A stretch of DNA of 64,000 nucleotides from the NCBI GenBank assembly GCA_036867785.1, contig CP145417.1:496001-560000 (forward strand), written 5' to 3'. Positions 1 to 11,442 of this stretch are shown piece by piece (position 1 is the stretch's first letter; each line of letters starts with the position of its first letter). The notes below the pieces were generated by a model that worked only from the letters and a program-made list of their open reading frames with translations, ran no database searches and was not told the origin of the DNA. Both the position numbers and the translations under genes were made by a program. The DNA is from Plasmodiophora brassicae. Its lineage: Eukaryota; Endomyxa: Phytomyxea; Phytomyxea; Plasmodiophorida.

Positions 1-27
1 AATGAAAGTCGAAACGAGTAAGGGCTG

Positions 28-1231
28 TTGAGGTGTACTCGAGGGTGCCCGTTTCCAAACGTTCCTGTAGGGAGCGTTCGCCAAGTTTCGTCAGTGCCTG
101 TTCCAGCTCCTGTACCCGAACCTGTAGAACCAGCTGCAAGAAGCCCTATTGCTGTCAAGCAAGAACAGGGACCTATTGTCAGCGAAGAGCAGGAACCCAT
201 TGTCAGCGAAGAGCAGGAACCTGTTTTCCAGGAAAATCAAGACCCTCCTGCACCTGTAGCGGTCAGACAAGAGCTTTCTGTAACGACGTCGGGTCATGTT
301 GAGGACAGGATGGAAGAGGACCATTTTACAGCGATACCTACCGAAACAGCTCCGTATGTTGACATCATGTTATTTAGCCGTCTGAAAGGATGCTCATCAT
401 TGCTGGGCAGGCCATCTTGCATATCGGTCGCTTTTGTTTGCCACTCGAATCTCAACCGAAGTATGGAAGCGCATCATGTGTGCCGCCTTGCCGACCCGTT
501 TGGGAACCAAGGAGCGACTCTGTTTAGCTTCGGAGCCGTTCGTTGCACGCCGATAAATCTGGAAAGCTTTCACTGACAAGTGCACGTAGGGTGGGCGGGT
601 GAATCTTCCTGTGCCTGTGGCATCCGCAGCCATGTCTTTCGAGTTCGGATCAGCAACATACTTAGACATGTTCAACTACCTTTCCACCTCTGACAACGAA
701 GAGTTTTACCGCAAGATGGGCGTTCTTGACATGCTCCAACGAAACATGGGTGTGAAGGAAATGCCAGAACGGTATGTTTGGCTACTCAGTATTTGTCTGG
801 GTCCTACTCAGTTTCCCGTTCAGCTGGCAACTTGAAGGTCGACACTTCGATCTGATTGTCTCGTTTGAGCTACGAATATTCGGTAAGTGAAAATTGTTCG
901 CAAAGCATTGCCCATGGGCTGACTGCGTATCTATCACCCAGATATCATCCTTGAGGATCTTGATCAGCGCTCCCCGAAGCAGGGCCGCGTGGCCCACATC
1001 ATTAACATCGAGACAGTGGACAACTTCGCCGCGGCCAAGGTTGGCGGTGAGCACGCCTTGAAGCTTCTAGCTATGGTACGCTTTTGAGGCGTCGAAGACT
1101 CCATCGTTCCCGTTCCTAACACCGCGCATCTCTAGGTCCAGCAGTCATCCGATTGGGAGAACGATCTTCCTTCAATCCTCACTGAGCTCGAATCGTCGGC
1201 ATCCATCCAGCACGCGGTCATGTTCTATTAA
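28..1231 (+). CDS. SSU72: SSU72-like RNA polymerase II CTD phosphatase
   Basis: SSU72 removes phosphate from serine 5 (and 7) of the RNA polymerase II tail and works with the cleavage/polyadenylation machinery in the nucleus. The P-loop phosphatase signature V-C-H-S-N-x-N-R-S-M-E-A-H lies at about 434-472 (CX5R type). Further blocks match the family in order: F-G-A/G-G-R-V-N-L-P-V-P across a 52-bp intron (538-589), then G-V-L-D-M-L-Q-R-N near 720, F-D-L-I-V-S-F-E near 850, V-A-H-I-I-N-I-E near 990, and a C-terminus ending A-V-M-F-Y-stop (family usually V-C-F-Y). At least four introns. The start is unclear: the open frame upstream of the phosphatase is Gln/Glu-rich with a short tandem repeat and has no convincing ATG, so the 5' end may be an exon of this gene or of a neighbour lying off the window. 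Family identity is strong; exon 1 is not. Confidence 0.85.
172..219 (+). repeat. 24-bp tandem repeat, two units
   Basis: Two near-identical 24-bp units encode P-I-V-S-E-E-Q-E twice, followed by a decayed third start. It lies in the Gln/Glu-rich stretch ahead of the SSU72 domain and is probably an expanded low-complexity linker. Confidence 0.7.
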
Positions 1232-1481
1232 AGCTCTAGATTGTATCGCAGCAGCTGTTGGTCTGCTCCAAGTACCGTGAATTCAGCGACAGTTAACAAC
1301 TGCGGCTGTCAGGGCCTGCCAAACCGCCCCGTATCAAAGCAGAAGTGGTGATGCGGTGTGCGCCTTGCTGCAGTGTCCGCCCGCGGTCGTCAGATCGTGA
1401 ATTTGCAAAATCCTTTTGCGGGTGGGTGCCGATCGATTTGGCGCGGGAGACCCCGCGACTTTCCCGACTGGCAGAGCCGCC

Positions 1482-3689
1482 ATGACGACAGCGCTGTTAA
1501 TTGGCGTCGTCGGGTCGGGCCCTGCTCCCGACCTGTCGGGTGCGTCGCGAGGGATTTCCGCTCTCGTGGGGCAAGCAGGGCCGGACGTCGCCTGCTCGTA
1601 TATATTCTGGCCCGCTGCGACTCTGCGGCGTCGCCGCTCGAAACCGGTCGCCCTTGATGCTGCTGCCGAGATCGGCGAAACAATCTGCTCTGCATGGCCT
1701 GCGGCGAATTCGTCCAAATCGTCTCTGCTCGAGTTGCTCGCAGCTTTGCCTGACCTCATATCTGCACATGCGGTCGCCGTTGTTATTGGCGATGCGCCCC
1801 GTACGACATTGACGACGGCATGTTCTCGCGCGTTACGCGTTCTCTTGCTGGGCCTAAAGCAAACGCGTCTCATTTGGCTTGACACGGCCGGCGATCCTCC
1901 GAAATCTGGGACGGTCGCTTTCGGCAGGGCGCTTGCGAGAGCGGGTGCCGCCTTGATCGTTCCGGGGCAACTGAAAACCCATTTGCGCTCGTTCCGGGTG
2001 TCAACTATGCCGCTGCTGCCGCCGACGACCCAGACGATTGTCAAGGCTGCCCTGGTCTGGCCTGGGTCACCTGCCGTTAGCGTTGCCGCGTTCAACATTA
2101 AAGGCCGTCTCACTGCGACCAGCACGTTCGGCCTTGGAGAATGTCGTCGCGCGTTGTTGCTCGATATGGACGAGGCGCTGGACGCGCCTGCATCCTGGAT
2201 CTTCTTACGCAAGGCACATGCAGGCCTCGCTTGCGCGACTCGAGACAACCGCGTTGCCCTGATTCAGACTTGCGGTGGTGAGCACGCTCTACTGTTCCCC
2301 ATCACGAATGCAATGTTCTGCGTATTCCGAATTGGACATGAAACCCTGTCGCGACTTCGCCAGTGTATACGTGAAGTGCCTCTGACTGATGATGGAGTTG
2401 AAGCTGTCGTCGAACCTCTTGACATCTGGGGTCACCCGTCTCCTTCTCAGGGTGATGAACGCACTGAGTTCCATGGGGAGCTCATCAGCGGACCCGTTCG
2501 AGAGTGGGATGCCCAGGTGAAATTGGACTGGGAAACACTTGACTCAGGCCAGGACCCTGTGGCTGAACGCTTACAGGCACTTCGCGATCTTCATAAGCGA
2601 AAAATGGCCGGCGATCCTGTCGATTCTGTTGCTGACGTCACAAATGCCGATGTCGCTGTTGATAATCCATTGCAGTCGTGGACTAAAGACATTCTAGATG
2701 GGACCATCGACATGGCTGATGCCTCAAGGACGCTGAAAGCTGTCGAACGCTCGTTCCAGTCTACACGAGGCATCGACCGACAAGCCTGTCGACAGATCGT
2801 GCTCCAATCCCTTTACCGAATTCTCGACGGGTCATGCAGCGGGACGGATCGACTTCAGTTCCTGAAGCTCCAAATCATCTGCGACTTCGAGGTCGCCAGG
2901 CTCACGGAATCACCTGATCCGATGGTCGCTGTTACCGGCCTGAAGCGTAGGGCCGCCATGCTCGCGGTCCTACTGTCAGATGCCCCGCACGATTCTCTGC
3001 GAACGTTCCTTGGCCAAGTCATCTATAAGCAGTACGGAGCGCTGTTCCCACTTACGCTCCTGGACATCTACGAAGACCTCGACGTTCGGCCCCCGACATT
3101 GCTGGGAGCGCCAGTGTCTGAGGACGACTCCATTCCTTCAACGCTCCGTGTTTCAACGCCTCGTCTTGACTCTCTCGAAGACGAGTTCGTACCAACTGCC
3201 GAGTTCCGTTTGTCATCGCCACGCCGACGGAGCTCAGTTGATGATGGGTCCACGCTACTTGACATGATCTCCAACGAGGGGTCGCTCAAGCGGCGCCGAA
3301 CCATCAGTGGTCACATTGCGAGCCTCAGCCGGGCCGATAGTCAAGTTCGGTGGAGTCGGTCGTTTACCGATCGAGAAAGCAAGCGCCGCAGATCAGAGGG
3401 GCGCTCTCAGCATCGTGACAACAGTGACTTGTCGCAGCAGCGAACCCATGTGTTGGTCGAAGCATCACCTTCGCGAATGGAGGCCGGCGGTCTGTTCTCC
3501 CCGCGAAGGACAGCGGTCCTGTCTTCACTGGGATTGTCTGTTACTGAATCGCCGCAGGTTGCATCTTCGTCCCGTTCGCTGCACAATCTGACGTCACCAA
3601 GGAGACGATCCTCAATGAGCGCCTGCCCCACAGTTCATCGTGTGTTGAGGTTTGACGACGACGATGACACTGTGATTCCACCGCGATAG
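1482..3689 (+). CDS. TICRR: Treslin/TICRR (Sld3)-like replication initiation factor
   Basis: Single-exon ORF of 735 residues from the first in-frame ATG. Treslin/Sld3 carries CDC45 to loaded MCM helicase after CDK phosphorylation. The layout follows Treslin. An N-terminal hydrophobic vWA/beta-strand region begins T-A-L-L-I-G-V-V. A block R-L-I-W-L-D-T-A is followed by a glycine/alanine-rich helix G-R-A-L-A-R-A-G-A-A-L-I-V-P. A central helical region with L-Q-F-L-K-L-Q and T-F-L-G-Q-V-I-Y...P-L-T-L-L-D-I-Y-E (residues about 460-550) matches the conserved helical Sld3-Treslin domain. The Ser/Arg-rich disordered tail has several S-P-R-R/S-P-x-R sites (S-S-P-R-R-R-S-S, S-P-S-R, F-S-P-R-R, T-S-P-R-R-R) resembling CDK sites that bind TopBP1/Dpb11. 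It ends D-D-D-D-D-T-V-I-P-P-R. The match was made by eye against remembered family features; a profile search is needed to settle it. Confidence 0.6.
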   Translation: MTTALLIGVVGSGPAPDLSGASRGISALVGQAGPDVACSYIFWPAATLRRRRSKPVALDAAAEIGETICSAWPAANSSKSSLLELLAALPDLISAHAVAVVIGDAPRTTLTTACSRALRVLLLGLKQTRLIWLDTAGDPPKSGTVAFGRALARAGAALIVPGQLKTHLRSFRVSTMPLLPPTTQTIVKAALVWPGSPAVSVAAFNIKGRLTATSTFGLGECRRALLLDMDEALDAPASWIFLRKAHAGLACATRDNRVALIQTCGGEHALLFPITNAMFCVFRIGHETLSRLRQCIREVPLTDDGVEAVVEPLDIWGHPSPSQGDERTEFHGELISGPVREWDAQVKLDWETLDSGQDPVAERLQALRDLHKRKMAGDPVDSVADVTNADVAVDNPLQSWTKDILDGTIDMADASRTLKAVERSFQSTRGIDRQACRQIVLQSLYRILDGSCSGTDRLQFLKLQIICDFEVARLTESPDPMVAVTGLKRRAAMLAVLLSDAPHDSLRTFLGQVIYKQYGALFPLTLLDIYEDLDVRPPTLLGAPVSEDDSIPSTLRVSTPRLDSLEDEFVPTAEFRLSSPRRRSSVDDGSTLLDMISNEGSLKRRRTISGHIASLSRADSQVRWSRSFTDRESKRRRSEGRSQHRDNSDLSQQRTHVLVEASPSRMEAGGLFSPRRTAVLSSLGLSVTESPQVASSSRSLHNLTSPRRRSSMSACPTVHRVLRFDDDDDTVIPPR

Positions 3690-4338
3690 CGTACGCAACG
3701 ACAAGCAAGCAACGTACAATACAGTTAATATATTCCGTTACGTCTTGGTCGACCAACGTAGGGTTTCAAACCGGGTTCTTCCTCGGACCGTCGTATTCCA
3801 TGCGGTAAGAAAAACGTCGCCGAATCCAACATCCCAACATGACCGACGGCATCACAGTCGCGGTGAAGAATCTATATGTATCCCAATCATGACTCGAACG
3901 CAGCCAACACGCAGGCAATAGCCTGGCGATGACGTTAACGTCACCGACGGCTGCGGCCTCAAGGAATTGGGGCACGACACTAACACTGGTCGCGCCAATG
4001 ACGAGAAAACCTCGACAACTATTGGCCCAACCGAATCTCATGCCGGCATGCTCTCTACCAATGACGGCTAGGCGCAACACCATCGGTAGCCAAGGGAAAC
4101 CTTAGCTGGAGTGCCCATTGGTTGCCAACTCACTGGACTGCAACGTTCGATCCTTCACGGTACAAGATATCGAAGGCAATCGCATGTCATCGCAGCCGAC
4201 CGCCGTCGAAATCCCTGACCTCGAAACCCGAACACAAGCAACGCATCAATGCGGTGCGCCTGGCCTTGGGATCTCCTCGGTGTGGGCGGCAGCCCGCACG
4301 GAGTCCGCAAGGCATTTTAGGGCTCTGTCCCATATAGT
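3690..4338. other. Intergenic stretch between convergent genes
   Basis: Lies between the 3' ends of the Treslin-like and Fuzzy-like genes. A minus-strand open frame at 3766-4083 is mildly hydrophobic, but it lacks a family signature and plausible splice context, so it is not called. Confidence 0.4.
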
Positions 4339-5826
4339 TTATCTGTCGCGATGATTGCCCATCGCAGAAGCTGCATTGGCAAGCGCTTGCAGTGTTTTCG
4401 TCGCGACGGCAGTGTAACACGACGCAGGAACTTGCGTCGTGAGTAACAGGTGCAGAGTCGAATTGTCTGAACCCGTCAGGGAATACGCAACGGTGCCATC
4501 CTGCATGCGTTAGGGTGCGACGAGTCGGTTCAGTCGGAACGGACTGCTGCCGTACCTGTGATATCGAGATCATCTCAGGAACACGGATGTGCGGTCCAAC
4601 GTTGCTATTGTGTAGCTCACTTTCCGACGCGAAGTTGGACTGCATCTGCAGCAACGTCGCCTGATGTGAGCCGTTCAGACTTCTGTCGGGCCCAGTCCAC
4701 GTGGCGACGCGTTTGCCCTCGTGAACAAACATAAACCTGGCATGATTTTGTCAGAGTGCTGATATTAGATCGACACTTATTCGATACGCTTTGATTCCCG
4801 GGTCAAGGGTGGGGTGTTCGGTGAGATCAACCTTCACGCCGGACGCGGCTCCCGTGGCACGCTCCACGTTTGCATCTTGAGGCATCACAATGACCAGGCG
4901 ATGTATTTCCCCGACAGGTGCCACTGTAAGCCGTGTTGCGGATACCTGATCGTGTATGGCTTCAGTGCCGTCCTCGTCCATCCACTATGGACGTTACCGG
5001 CAAGGTCGGTTGTTGCGGATCGGGCACGAACACGTCCGTGTCAGCCAGTACTGACGAATCCAGACATGACGCCAACTGGATCAGACTCCAGGCATCTTGA
5101 GGGCGCATAGCCCACCAAGACGGCGTGCATTGTGCAACTGAGCCGTCAACATCAATGATCGCCGCCCGCCCACCCGGAATCCCTTCAACCGCTTTCGCAA
5201 GCACCTAATCCATTCCCATAATGGATACATAGCCCGAGGTGGGCATAAGACGCAAGCCGACCTGGTCGAATGCCGTTGGTGGTGGACGAAGATCGATACG
5301 AGGCAGACCCAGCATGGCAACGGAAGGTGCCCCGTCGACGATCACCTTCGACAGAACCGGGACGACCTTCTATCGGATCATGCGGTGCTATGAGCTTGCG
5401 AGACGGGCGCGACGTCATGCATCCACTGTCACCTTGGCCCTGTGCCTCGTTTGCTGTGTGGTCAGCCCGGCTGCCCACCCGGGCCCATTCATGGTATCCA
5501 GCAGCGATGATACCGATCGTAACAGGCTTTCCGCCAACTTCTGCGGCAGGCCTGATGTCGCTGCGAACATCACCTGTAGAGGACGTCGTCAGTTGAACGG
5601 TCATCGCCCGGCATATCGATCCTCTGACAATGTCGCCTGATTTCGCATATGAAATCAGGGCGGTGTCCGTTTCAATGTGGGTGATGTCGGCCCCGGCCAC
5701 GCCCGCTGACGTTTGTAGAGCGCTCAGGACGCCTTCGACCGCGAACGATGTCTCGACACCGTCGCTGGACGCTTGGCAGAGAGGCAGCCCACCGCTGGAG
5801 AGCAACGAGACCCAGGCGCACACCAT
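4339..5826 (-). CDS. FUZ: Fuzzy-like CPLANE/trilongin protein
   Basis: Fuzzy, with Inturned and WDPCP, forms the CPLANE complex that recruits ciliary cargo at the basal body; the wider trilongin family includes MON1/CCZ1 and HPS1/4. The start used is the ATG at 5826. The first longin-like domain reads L-L-S-S-G-G-L-P-L-C-Q-A-S, then F-A-V-E-G-V-L-S-A-L, D-T-A-L-I-S-Y. A second region (about 5200-4990) has L-A-K-A-V-E-G-I-P-G-G-R-A-A-I-I-D-V-D-G, W-W-A-M-R-P and D-V-F-V-P. A third (about 4960-4830) has T-V-A-P-V-G-E-I-H-R-L-V-I-V-M. The C-terminal exon has C-Y-T-A-V-A-T-K-T-L-Q-A-L-A-N. All four match human FUZ in order and spacing. There are several introns; one of about 57 bp joins ...T-A-F-D-Q to V-L-A-K. 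The middle of the first longin part is unresolved. Its ATG is only 39 bp from that of the divergent glycosyltransferase-like gene. Confidence 0.65.
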
Positions 5827-5865
5827 CGACGTCAACGAGGCCGCTCCCCGACTGTCTGTCCTCTC

Positions 5866-7078
5866 ATGGCGACAACAGGACGCGCGGTGACCGCCGCCGT
5901 CGTCCTTGTTCTCGTGTCGATGATGATCGTCCAGAACGCCGTCCTGTTCCGGTCGTGTGGCAGTACCTCATGGTTCAACGAGTCACCGGAGCCAGGTCCT
6001 CGTGCCGCCCTGCTCAGGACCGACCGCGGCACCCAGCGATACGTCCTCCTCTGTGTCGACTCGACGCCTCGATACATGTTCTGGTTGCCGTTCACCGCCA
6101 TCACCTGGCTGACCAGGCAGAAGTTCATCCCAGTGTTCGTTCGCCCAGACGGACTCCCCCGCCGACGGCATCTGACGCATTGCAGAATCTTTATAATCTA
6201 CAACGATGACCAGGGCCTGGCAACGCACGTGGAGATCGTCAGGCGCTGCCTGCGGTCGCTGGGTGTCGATCACGTATTCCTGGTGAGGTCGGACAGATCA
6301 GATCAGACGCGAATGACGCAGCACGCGCGCCTGTACGCTGCCATGCTGCCCTTGTTCCACAGCTCGGACTGGATCGTCACCAGTGATGCCGACCTGCTGC
6401 CGGTCGCTATCGGCAATGGCGACTACTACGCCGCCAACGGGTCGCAGGCGATCTGGCTGACCGACCTGGCAGAGTTCGACTTTTACGACGACATCCACGG
6501 GCACGTCTTCAAGCAGTGGCCCTTGTGCAACATCGGGATGACAGCGGCCGCCTGGCGACGGGTCATGTAAGTCCCAGCTGAACAGCGCACGTATGCCTCT
6601 GTATGTCAACTTGTACAGGCGGTACTCGCCTGTCGCGTCAGCGGACGACTTCCTCGCCATTGTGCCGCAAGTCATTGTTGAGGATCTAATGACAATGATG
6701 GGGTACCGAGGCAAGGTCGGGCACGTGGCCGGCGCGGAAGATTCCTGGTTCTGGGACCAGCAGATGTTCAGCCTGCGTTTGCATGCGGCCGTGGCATCAG
6801 GGTGCATTATCTGGGAGCGGGATGTGGCCGTGACGAAGCGGACGAACGCGAACCGAATCGACAGGATCGGGTGGCCATCTGAGCCACTGACCGCACGGGA
6901 AATCGACACCAAGTTCGACGCGCACCTGCCCCGGATCCCAGATCAGGCACCGACCTATGTGGACCTGTTCGCCAGGACCGAATGGTTGCTCGTCCATGTC
7001 CTGAACGACGACGAACCAGCCCTATCCACGCTGAGAACATTCACAGAACAATTCCAGGACGCAACCGCATCACCGTAA
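5866..7078 (+). CDS. Type II membrane glycosyltransferase-like protein with DxD motif
   Basis: Two exons joined over a 52-bp intron (6567-6618), phase preserved. The N-terminus has one hydrophobic anchor (V-T-A-A-V-V-L-V-L-V-S-M-M-I-V) after a short cytoplasmic tail, as in Golgi type II enzymes. The luminal part has H-A-R-L-Y-A-A-M-L-P then W-I-V-T-S-D-A-D-L-L-P-V at about residues 165-176. This is an S-D-A-D metal/nucleotide-sugar motif of the kind seen in GT-A glycosyltransferases. An E-D-S-W-F-W-D-Q-Q-M block follows in exon 2. About 385 residues. No specific GT family could be assigned; a fold-level search would be needed. Role is inferred: sugar transfer in the secretory pathway. Confidence 0.6.
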
Positions 7079-7384
7079 ACGCTACGGATTGGCCTGAACG
7101 AAACCCCATTGGTAACAGGGGCCGTTCGCAAACGTTGTGAGTCTCAGGGAGCTTCCCCGGAGTAGGAAGGCGACGACGCACGGCCAGTCGTGCCGGGGCG
7201 CAAAAATGGTCCCGCCGGTCACGTCCAGCGACGACGCGGCGTTGTTTTGGACGAACAAATGAGAGGCTCAGATCGTTGAAGTCCGCAGGCGGACGAGAGA
7301 CCACGTCGAAAGGGGTAACGCCATTGGCGACAGGCAGGCACCGCGGCAGCCCGACCGCTGACTGGACCGGATACCATCAGCGGC

Positions 7385-10300
7385 ATGGCCAGCGTCTTGG
7401 ATGCGCTCAACGGGCGCTGCATGTTCATCACCGGGTCCACCGGGTTCGTCGGCAAGGTCTTCCTCGAGAAACTCCTCAGATGCGTCCCTGGGTACGGGCG
7501 AGCACTCTAGTGTGGGGTGGTGCCCGTTTTAATATCCCTGTACAGGATCCGCACGATCTACCTGCTGGTTCGACCTGGCAAAGGATGCTCAGCAAAGCAA
7601 CGGTTCCGGAACGAGGTCCTGTCGTCTCATGTGTTTTCCAGGCTTCGTAGCGAGATTGGCGATGCCGAATTCGAACGCCTTGCCGATGAGAAGCTCGTCG
7701 TCGTTTCTGGCGACCTGACTCAAAAGTGCTTGGGTAACGTAAAGCGGTTGTCAGCATCGCCATCCGTTCATGACTGAGGGTGTTCGATCATCCAGGTATA
7801 TCCGAGGCTGAACTTGCCGAACTGAGGGAGCGGCTCAACGTAATCTATCATGTCGCCGCATCTATCGAGTTCAACTTGCGCCTGGACATGGCCGCTGAGA
7901 TGAACGTGTACGGCACAATGCGCGTCTTCGACCTGGCGGATTCGTGTGCGCATCTGGAGGCCGTCATCCACATATCCACTGCCTACACGAATTGCACACA
8001 GAGCGGTGTCGTTCAAGAGGTCCTGTATCCTTGCTCGTTCGACATACCAGCCATGCTGGCAACGATTTCGCGGCTGAGCAACCGTGAGCTCCAGAAGGTC
8101 ACTGTCGATGGCCTGATCGGGGACTGGCCAAACACGTACACGTTTACCAAGTTCATTGCCGAGCATATGATTGCTAAGCGTTGCAAAGGCGCGCGCTACG
8201 CCACAGCTATCGTCCGCCCGACAATTATAGCAGGGGCCTGGCTTGAACCCTTCCCGGGATGGGTCGATGTCATCTCTGCTGCTGGTGCCATCTTCGTAAC
8301 GGTCGGTTTGGGCCTCGTCACCGCTCTTCCAGGTGTGCCGTCTATCAAATGGGGTCCGCTGGATTTGTGTCTGACTGTGTTTCTAGGCAAGGCGACTCAT
8401 ATCGGCGACGTCGTTCCAGTTGATTTCGTTGTGAACGGCATGCTCGTCGCTCTTCCTGGGGCTCTGTCGCACCCCGACCGATTCTTCATTTGCCAAGTCG
8501 CTGCGTCTTCCATCAAGCCTTGGCGATGGCAGAACGCCATCGATTGTGTACGTGTAATGGGGCGTCCTGCGAGTAGTTATCAGTACTGATGTCTCGAGTA
8601 CAGCTGCCTGCGTTCTGGATGTCGCACCCTTCGGCGCACACCATCGGCCCTGTCAAGTTTTCAATGGTTTCGAACCCGACATTGTACGACATGCACATGT
8701 TGGCCAGATATGCTCTGCCATCTGCAATCCTGAATGCTGTGGCCCTGGTCGGCACTGCTGCCCAGAAACGGAAAGCGGCACAGTTTCAGAAGGTGATCGT
8801 GAAGGTCAACGCCCTTGTTGATGCGTTCCGCTATTTCACCGAACGTGAATGGCAATTCGAATTCAAGAACCTGGTCCCAGTTGCCGCCTCACTCCCGCCT
8901 GAAGAACAACGTGTGTTCTGGCTGGACATCAGCGAACTCGACTACACGCAGTTCATGCGAAGTTTCTCGTCAGCGCTCTACGTTTCTTGTTGATGTTTCT
9001 GCTTGAAGCCTCTGACACGTACCATAGGTATGGCCTAATTCGCTTTGTCCTCAAGGAAGACCTGATTGACCTTGGTAACCCTTTGGTTACAAAGACCGTC
9101 TGCCTGCATGAGACGACAGCACCGGAACCTGGAATCTTGTCCAGAATCATGCCTGGTGTCGCATGGTCCAGGCAACAAATTCGTCGGAACGGATCGGTCG
9201 ATGGCCCTACGTTGGGCCAAATGAAAGCGTCTGTGCTGGCGTCTCCGAGGATTCAGGACATCTTGGCGAAACAGGTGGAGCGTCAGCAAGAGAGGTCGAT
9301 GGAGGACGCGATGCAGCACGCCGCATCTATGCTCGAGGTTATGATCGGTGAAACGAAGCCGAGTGTGATTACTGGCATGGCGGTCACTATTCGTCGACTC
9401 TTGAAACGTCTGTACAGCAGTGTACTCGTTAACCAAGAGGGTGTGGATGGCGTCAAGCAGGCGTTATCGTCACGCGCAGGCGAAATCCCACTCATCTACG
9501 TGCCAACCCATCGATCGTACATGGACTTCCTTCTCGTGTCCTACATATGCTTTGTCTATAACCTGCCAGTTCCCTATATTGCTGCCGGAAACGACTTCTT
9601 GGACGTTGCCGTTGTCAACTGGCTGTTTCGTCATTCTGGCGCTTTCTTCATTCGTCGATCATTCGCCGGCGATGTACTGTACAAGGCATTGTTTGAGGAG
9701 TATATTCGGCAGCTTCTTTGCATGGGTACAGTCTCAGTCCAGGTTTGAGCGATTTTGTACTCTGACATCAGTATGCAGGCAAGTCTATTGAGTTTTACAT
9801 TGAAGGTGGGCGCAGTCGCAGTGGCAAGATGCTTCAGCCGCGTCTCGGTATTCTTCAATCAGTCGTACAAACTGTTCTCAATGGGGACGTCCGCGATGCC
9901 CTTGTTGTACCGATATCGATCAACTACGAGAAGACCTTGGAAGCGTCTGCGTTCTCCAACGAACTCCATGGGAACTCCAAAATCAAGGAGACGTTGAGGA
10001 ATCTGGTGGGCGCGACTTCTTCGGTCCTGACTTCTAAGTACGCTACGCTCAAATACTGTGTCGTGTTATGCAGCAAGCTCATACGTCTGCGGTATCTGTA
10101 GGTTTGGTCGGGTTTCCATTCGCATCGGCGAACCTCAATCCATTGTCGAGTTCGCTAATGGTCGCAAGTGCGTGCGTACCGTGAATCGGGCATTAGCGTA
10201 CAGCGTCAGCTTTACGCTTCAGTCTTTGTGCGAGATCATGCCGACACATATGGTCGCGACCCTCCTGCTCATGTTCCGGAGAGGCATTTCTCGGGCGCAG

Positions 10301-11442
10301 CTCGTCTCAAAGCTTGACTGGCTACGCCGTGAAATTCTGACACGTGGCGGTCGTGTCATCCTGTTCGAGACGCAGAAGCTCGACTGGATCGTTGCTCAAT
10401 CCCTGGAATTGCTTCGCGATGTTGTTGAGGAAAAACGTCAGAACTTCTTCGAAGCCAAGATTTGGCAACCAGGTTGGTCACATTATCCCTCAATGCATAT
10501 AGCTGAGTGTAGGTTTATTCTAACGGGGGGCGTTTCGTTCTCACAGGAGACTACCCAAATCTGTTACTTCTGGGGCATTACCGAAACAAGCTCTTCCACG
10601 TCTTTTTCCGGGAGTCCATTTGGGCATGCGCTCTCCACTCCATTGGGCTGGATAACGCTGATGGCGTTAGTCGCGATGCATTGTTTGACTCCACTGCGTT
10701 CCTGTTTAAGCTCCTGAAACGGGAAGTACTTAATGGACCGGATCCCGACGGTGCTGAAGACTTCGAGTCCAGCTTCCAGGAAATGATCAGCAGAGGCGTA
10801 TTCACTCTACTTCCGAATGGCCACGTTGAGATCGCTTCCGAATCCATGTTTTCCTTCCTCTGCGCATTGTGCTGGCCGTTCATCGACAGTTACTATGCCA
10901 CTGGATTGCTGCTGCACACGCTGGAAGGCCCTGTCGAAGAAAGCCAGGTCTTGCATCGTACGCAATGGCTGGCGACGACACTGTACCATGAGTCTATCAT
11001 CTGTTTCTACGAGAGCTGTTCCAGCGACACGCTTCGGAACGCGTTGACGACGTTCCAGGAGGAGTTTGGCGTGGCTTGTCGCACAAAGCAAGTTTTCGCT
11101 GATGGCCAGTCATCAAAAGGCGCGCGAGCGAAACCGGCAGCGTCGACCACCCAATCGACTCCTGTGATCAAGACCGAAATCAGCCTGACATCCAAGTTTC
11201 AGGTACGTATCGCTTGATGCGTTTCTATTCATGAAGGTGCTTATGTTATGGGTTCTAACGCAGGATGGTGAGCTTCTGCAACAGCTTATTCACCGTATCG
11301 ATCTGGTTCGCAAGCGTCCTCCTGTCACCAGGTCGGTTTATCGTTCCGAGGTATTCCTAACGCCATCTTTAACTCATTGAGGTCCAGGTCATCACTACGA
11401 CGAGCCATGATCGCTGAAATCCCTCTACTTGCCAAGCTATGA
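7385..11442 (+). CDS. Bifunctional fatty acyl-CoA reductase / DHAP acyltransferase, peroxisomal
   Basis: One multi-exon frame carries both committed enzymes of ether-lipid synthesis. N-terminal half (7385 to about 9000): fatty acyl-CoA reductase with Rossmann motif F-I-T-G-S-T-G-F-V-G-K-V-F, H-I-S-T-A-Y-T-N and the Y-x-x-x-K site Y-T-F-T-K-F. C-terminal half (about 9350-11200): glycerone-phosphate acyltransferase with block I H-R-S-Y-M-D-F, P-Y-I-A-A-G-N-D-F-L, block II G-A-F-F-I-R-R, block III E-G-G-R-S-R-S-G-K and block IV V-V-P-I-S-I-N-Y-E-K, all as in GNPAT. The last exons end P-L-L-A-K-L-stop, and A-K-L is a peroxisomal PTS1 as in animal GNPAT. Introns seen by eye include about 7499-7550 and 11212-11272. 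The 5' ATG is chosen because it precedes the Rossmann motif directly. Known analogue: a fused enzyme of this type in Dictyostelium. Frame continuity across every intron was not checked base by base. Confidence 0.85.

Noticed and set aside
172-222. CRISPR-like short repeat
   Set aside because: Only two and a half units with no spacers, in a eukaryotic coding region.
3766-4083. Minus-strand ORF downstream of the Fuzzy-like gene
   Set aside because: No domain, no clear start, and composition like other chance frames.
5190-5250. A 24-bp intron in the Fuzzy-like gene
   Set aside because: A 57-bp intron from an earlier donor gives a better family match and fits the usual intron length here.
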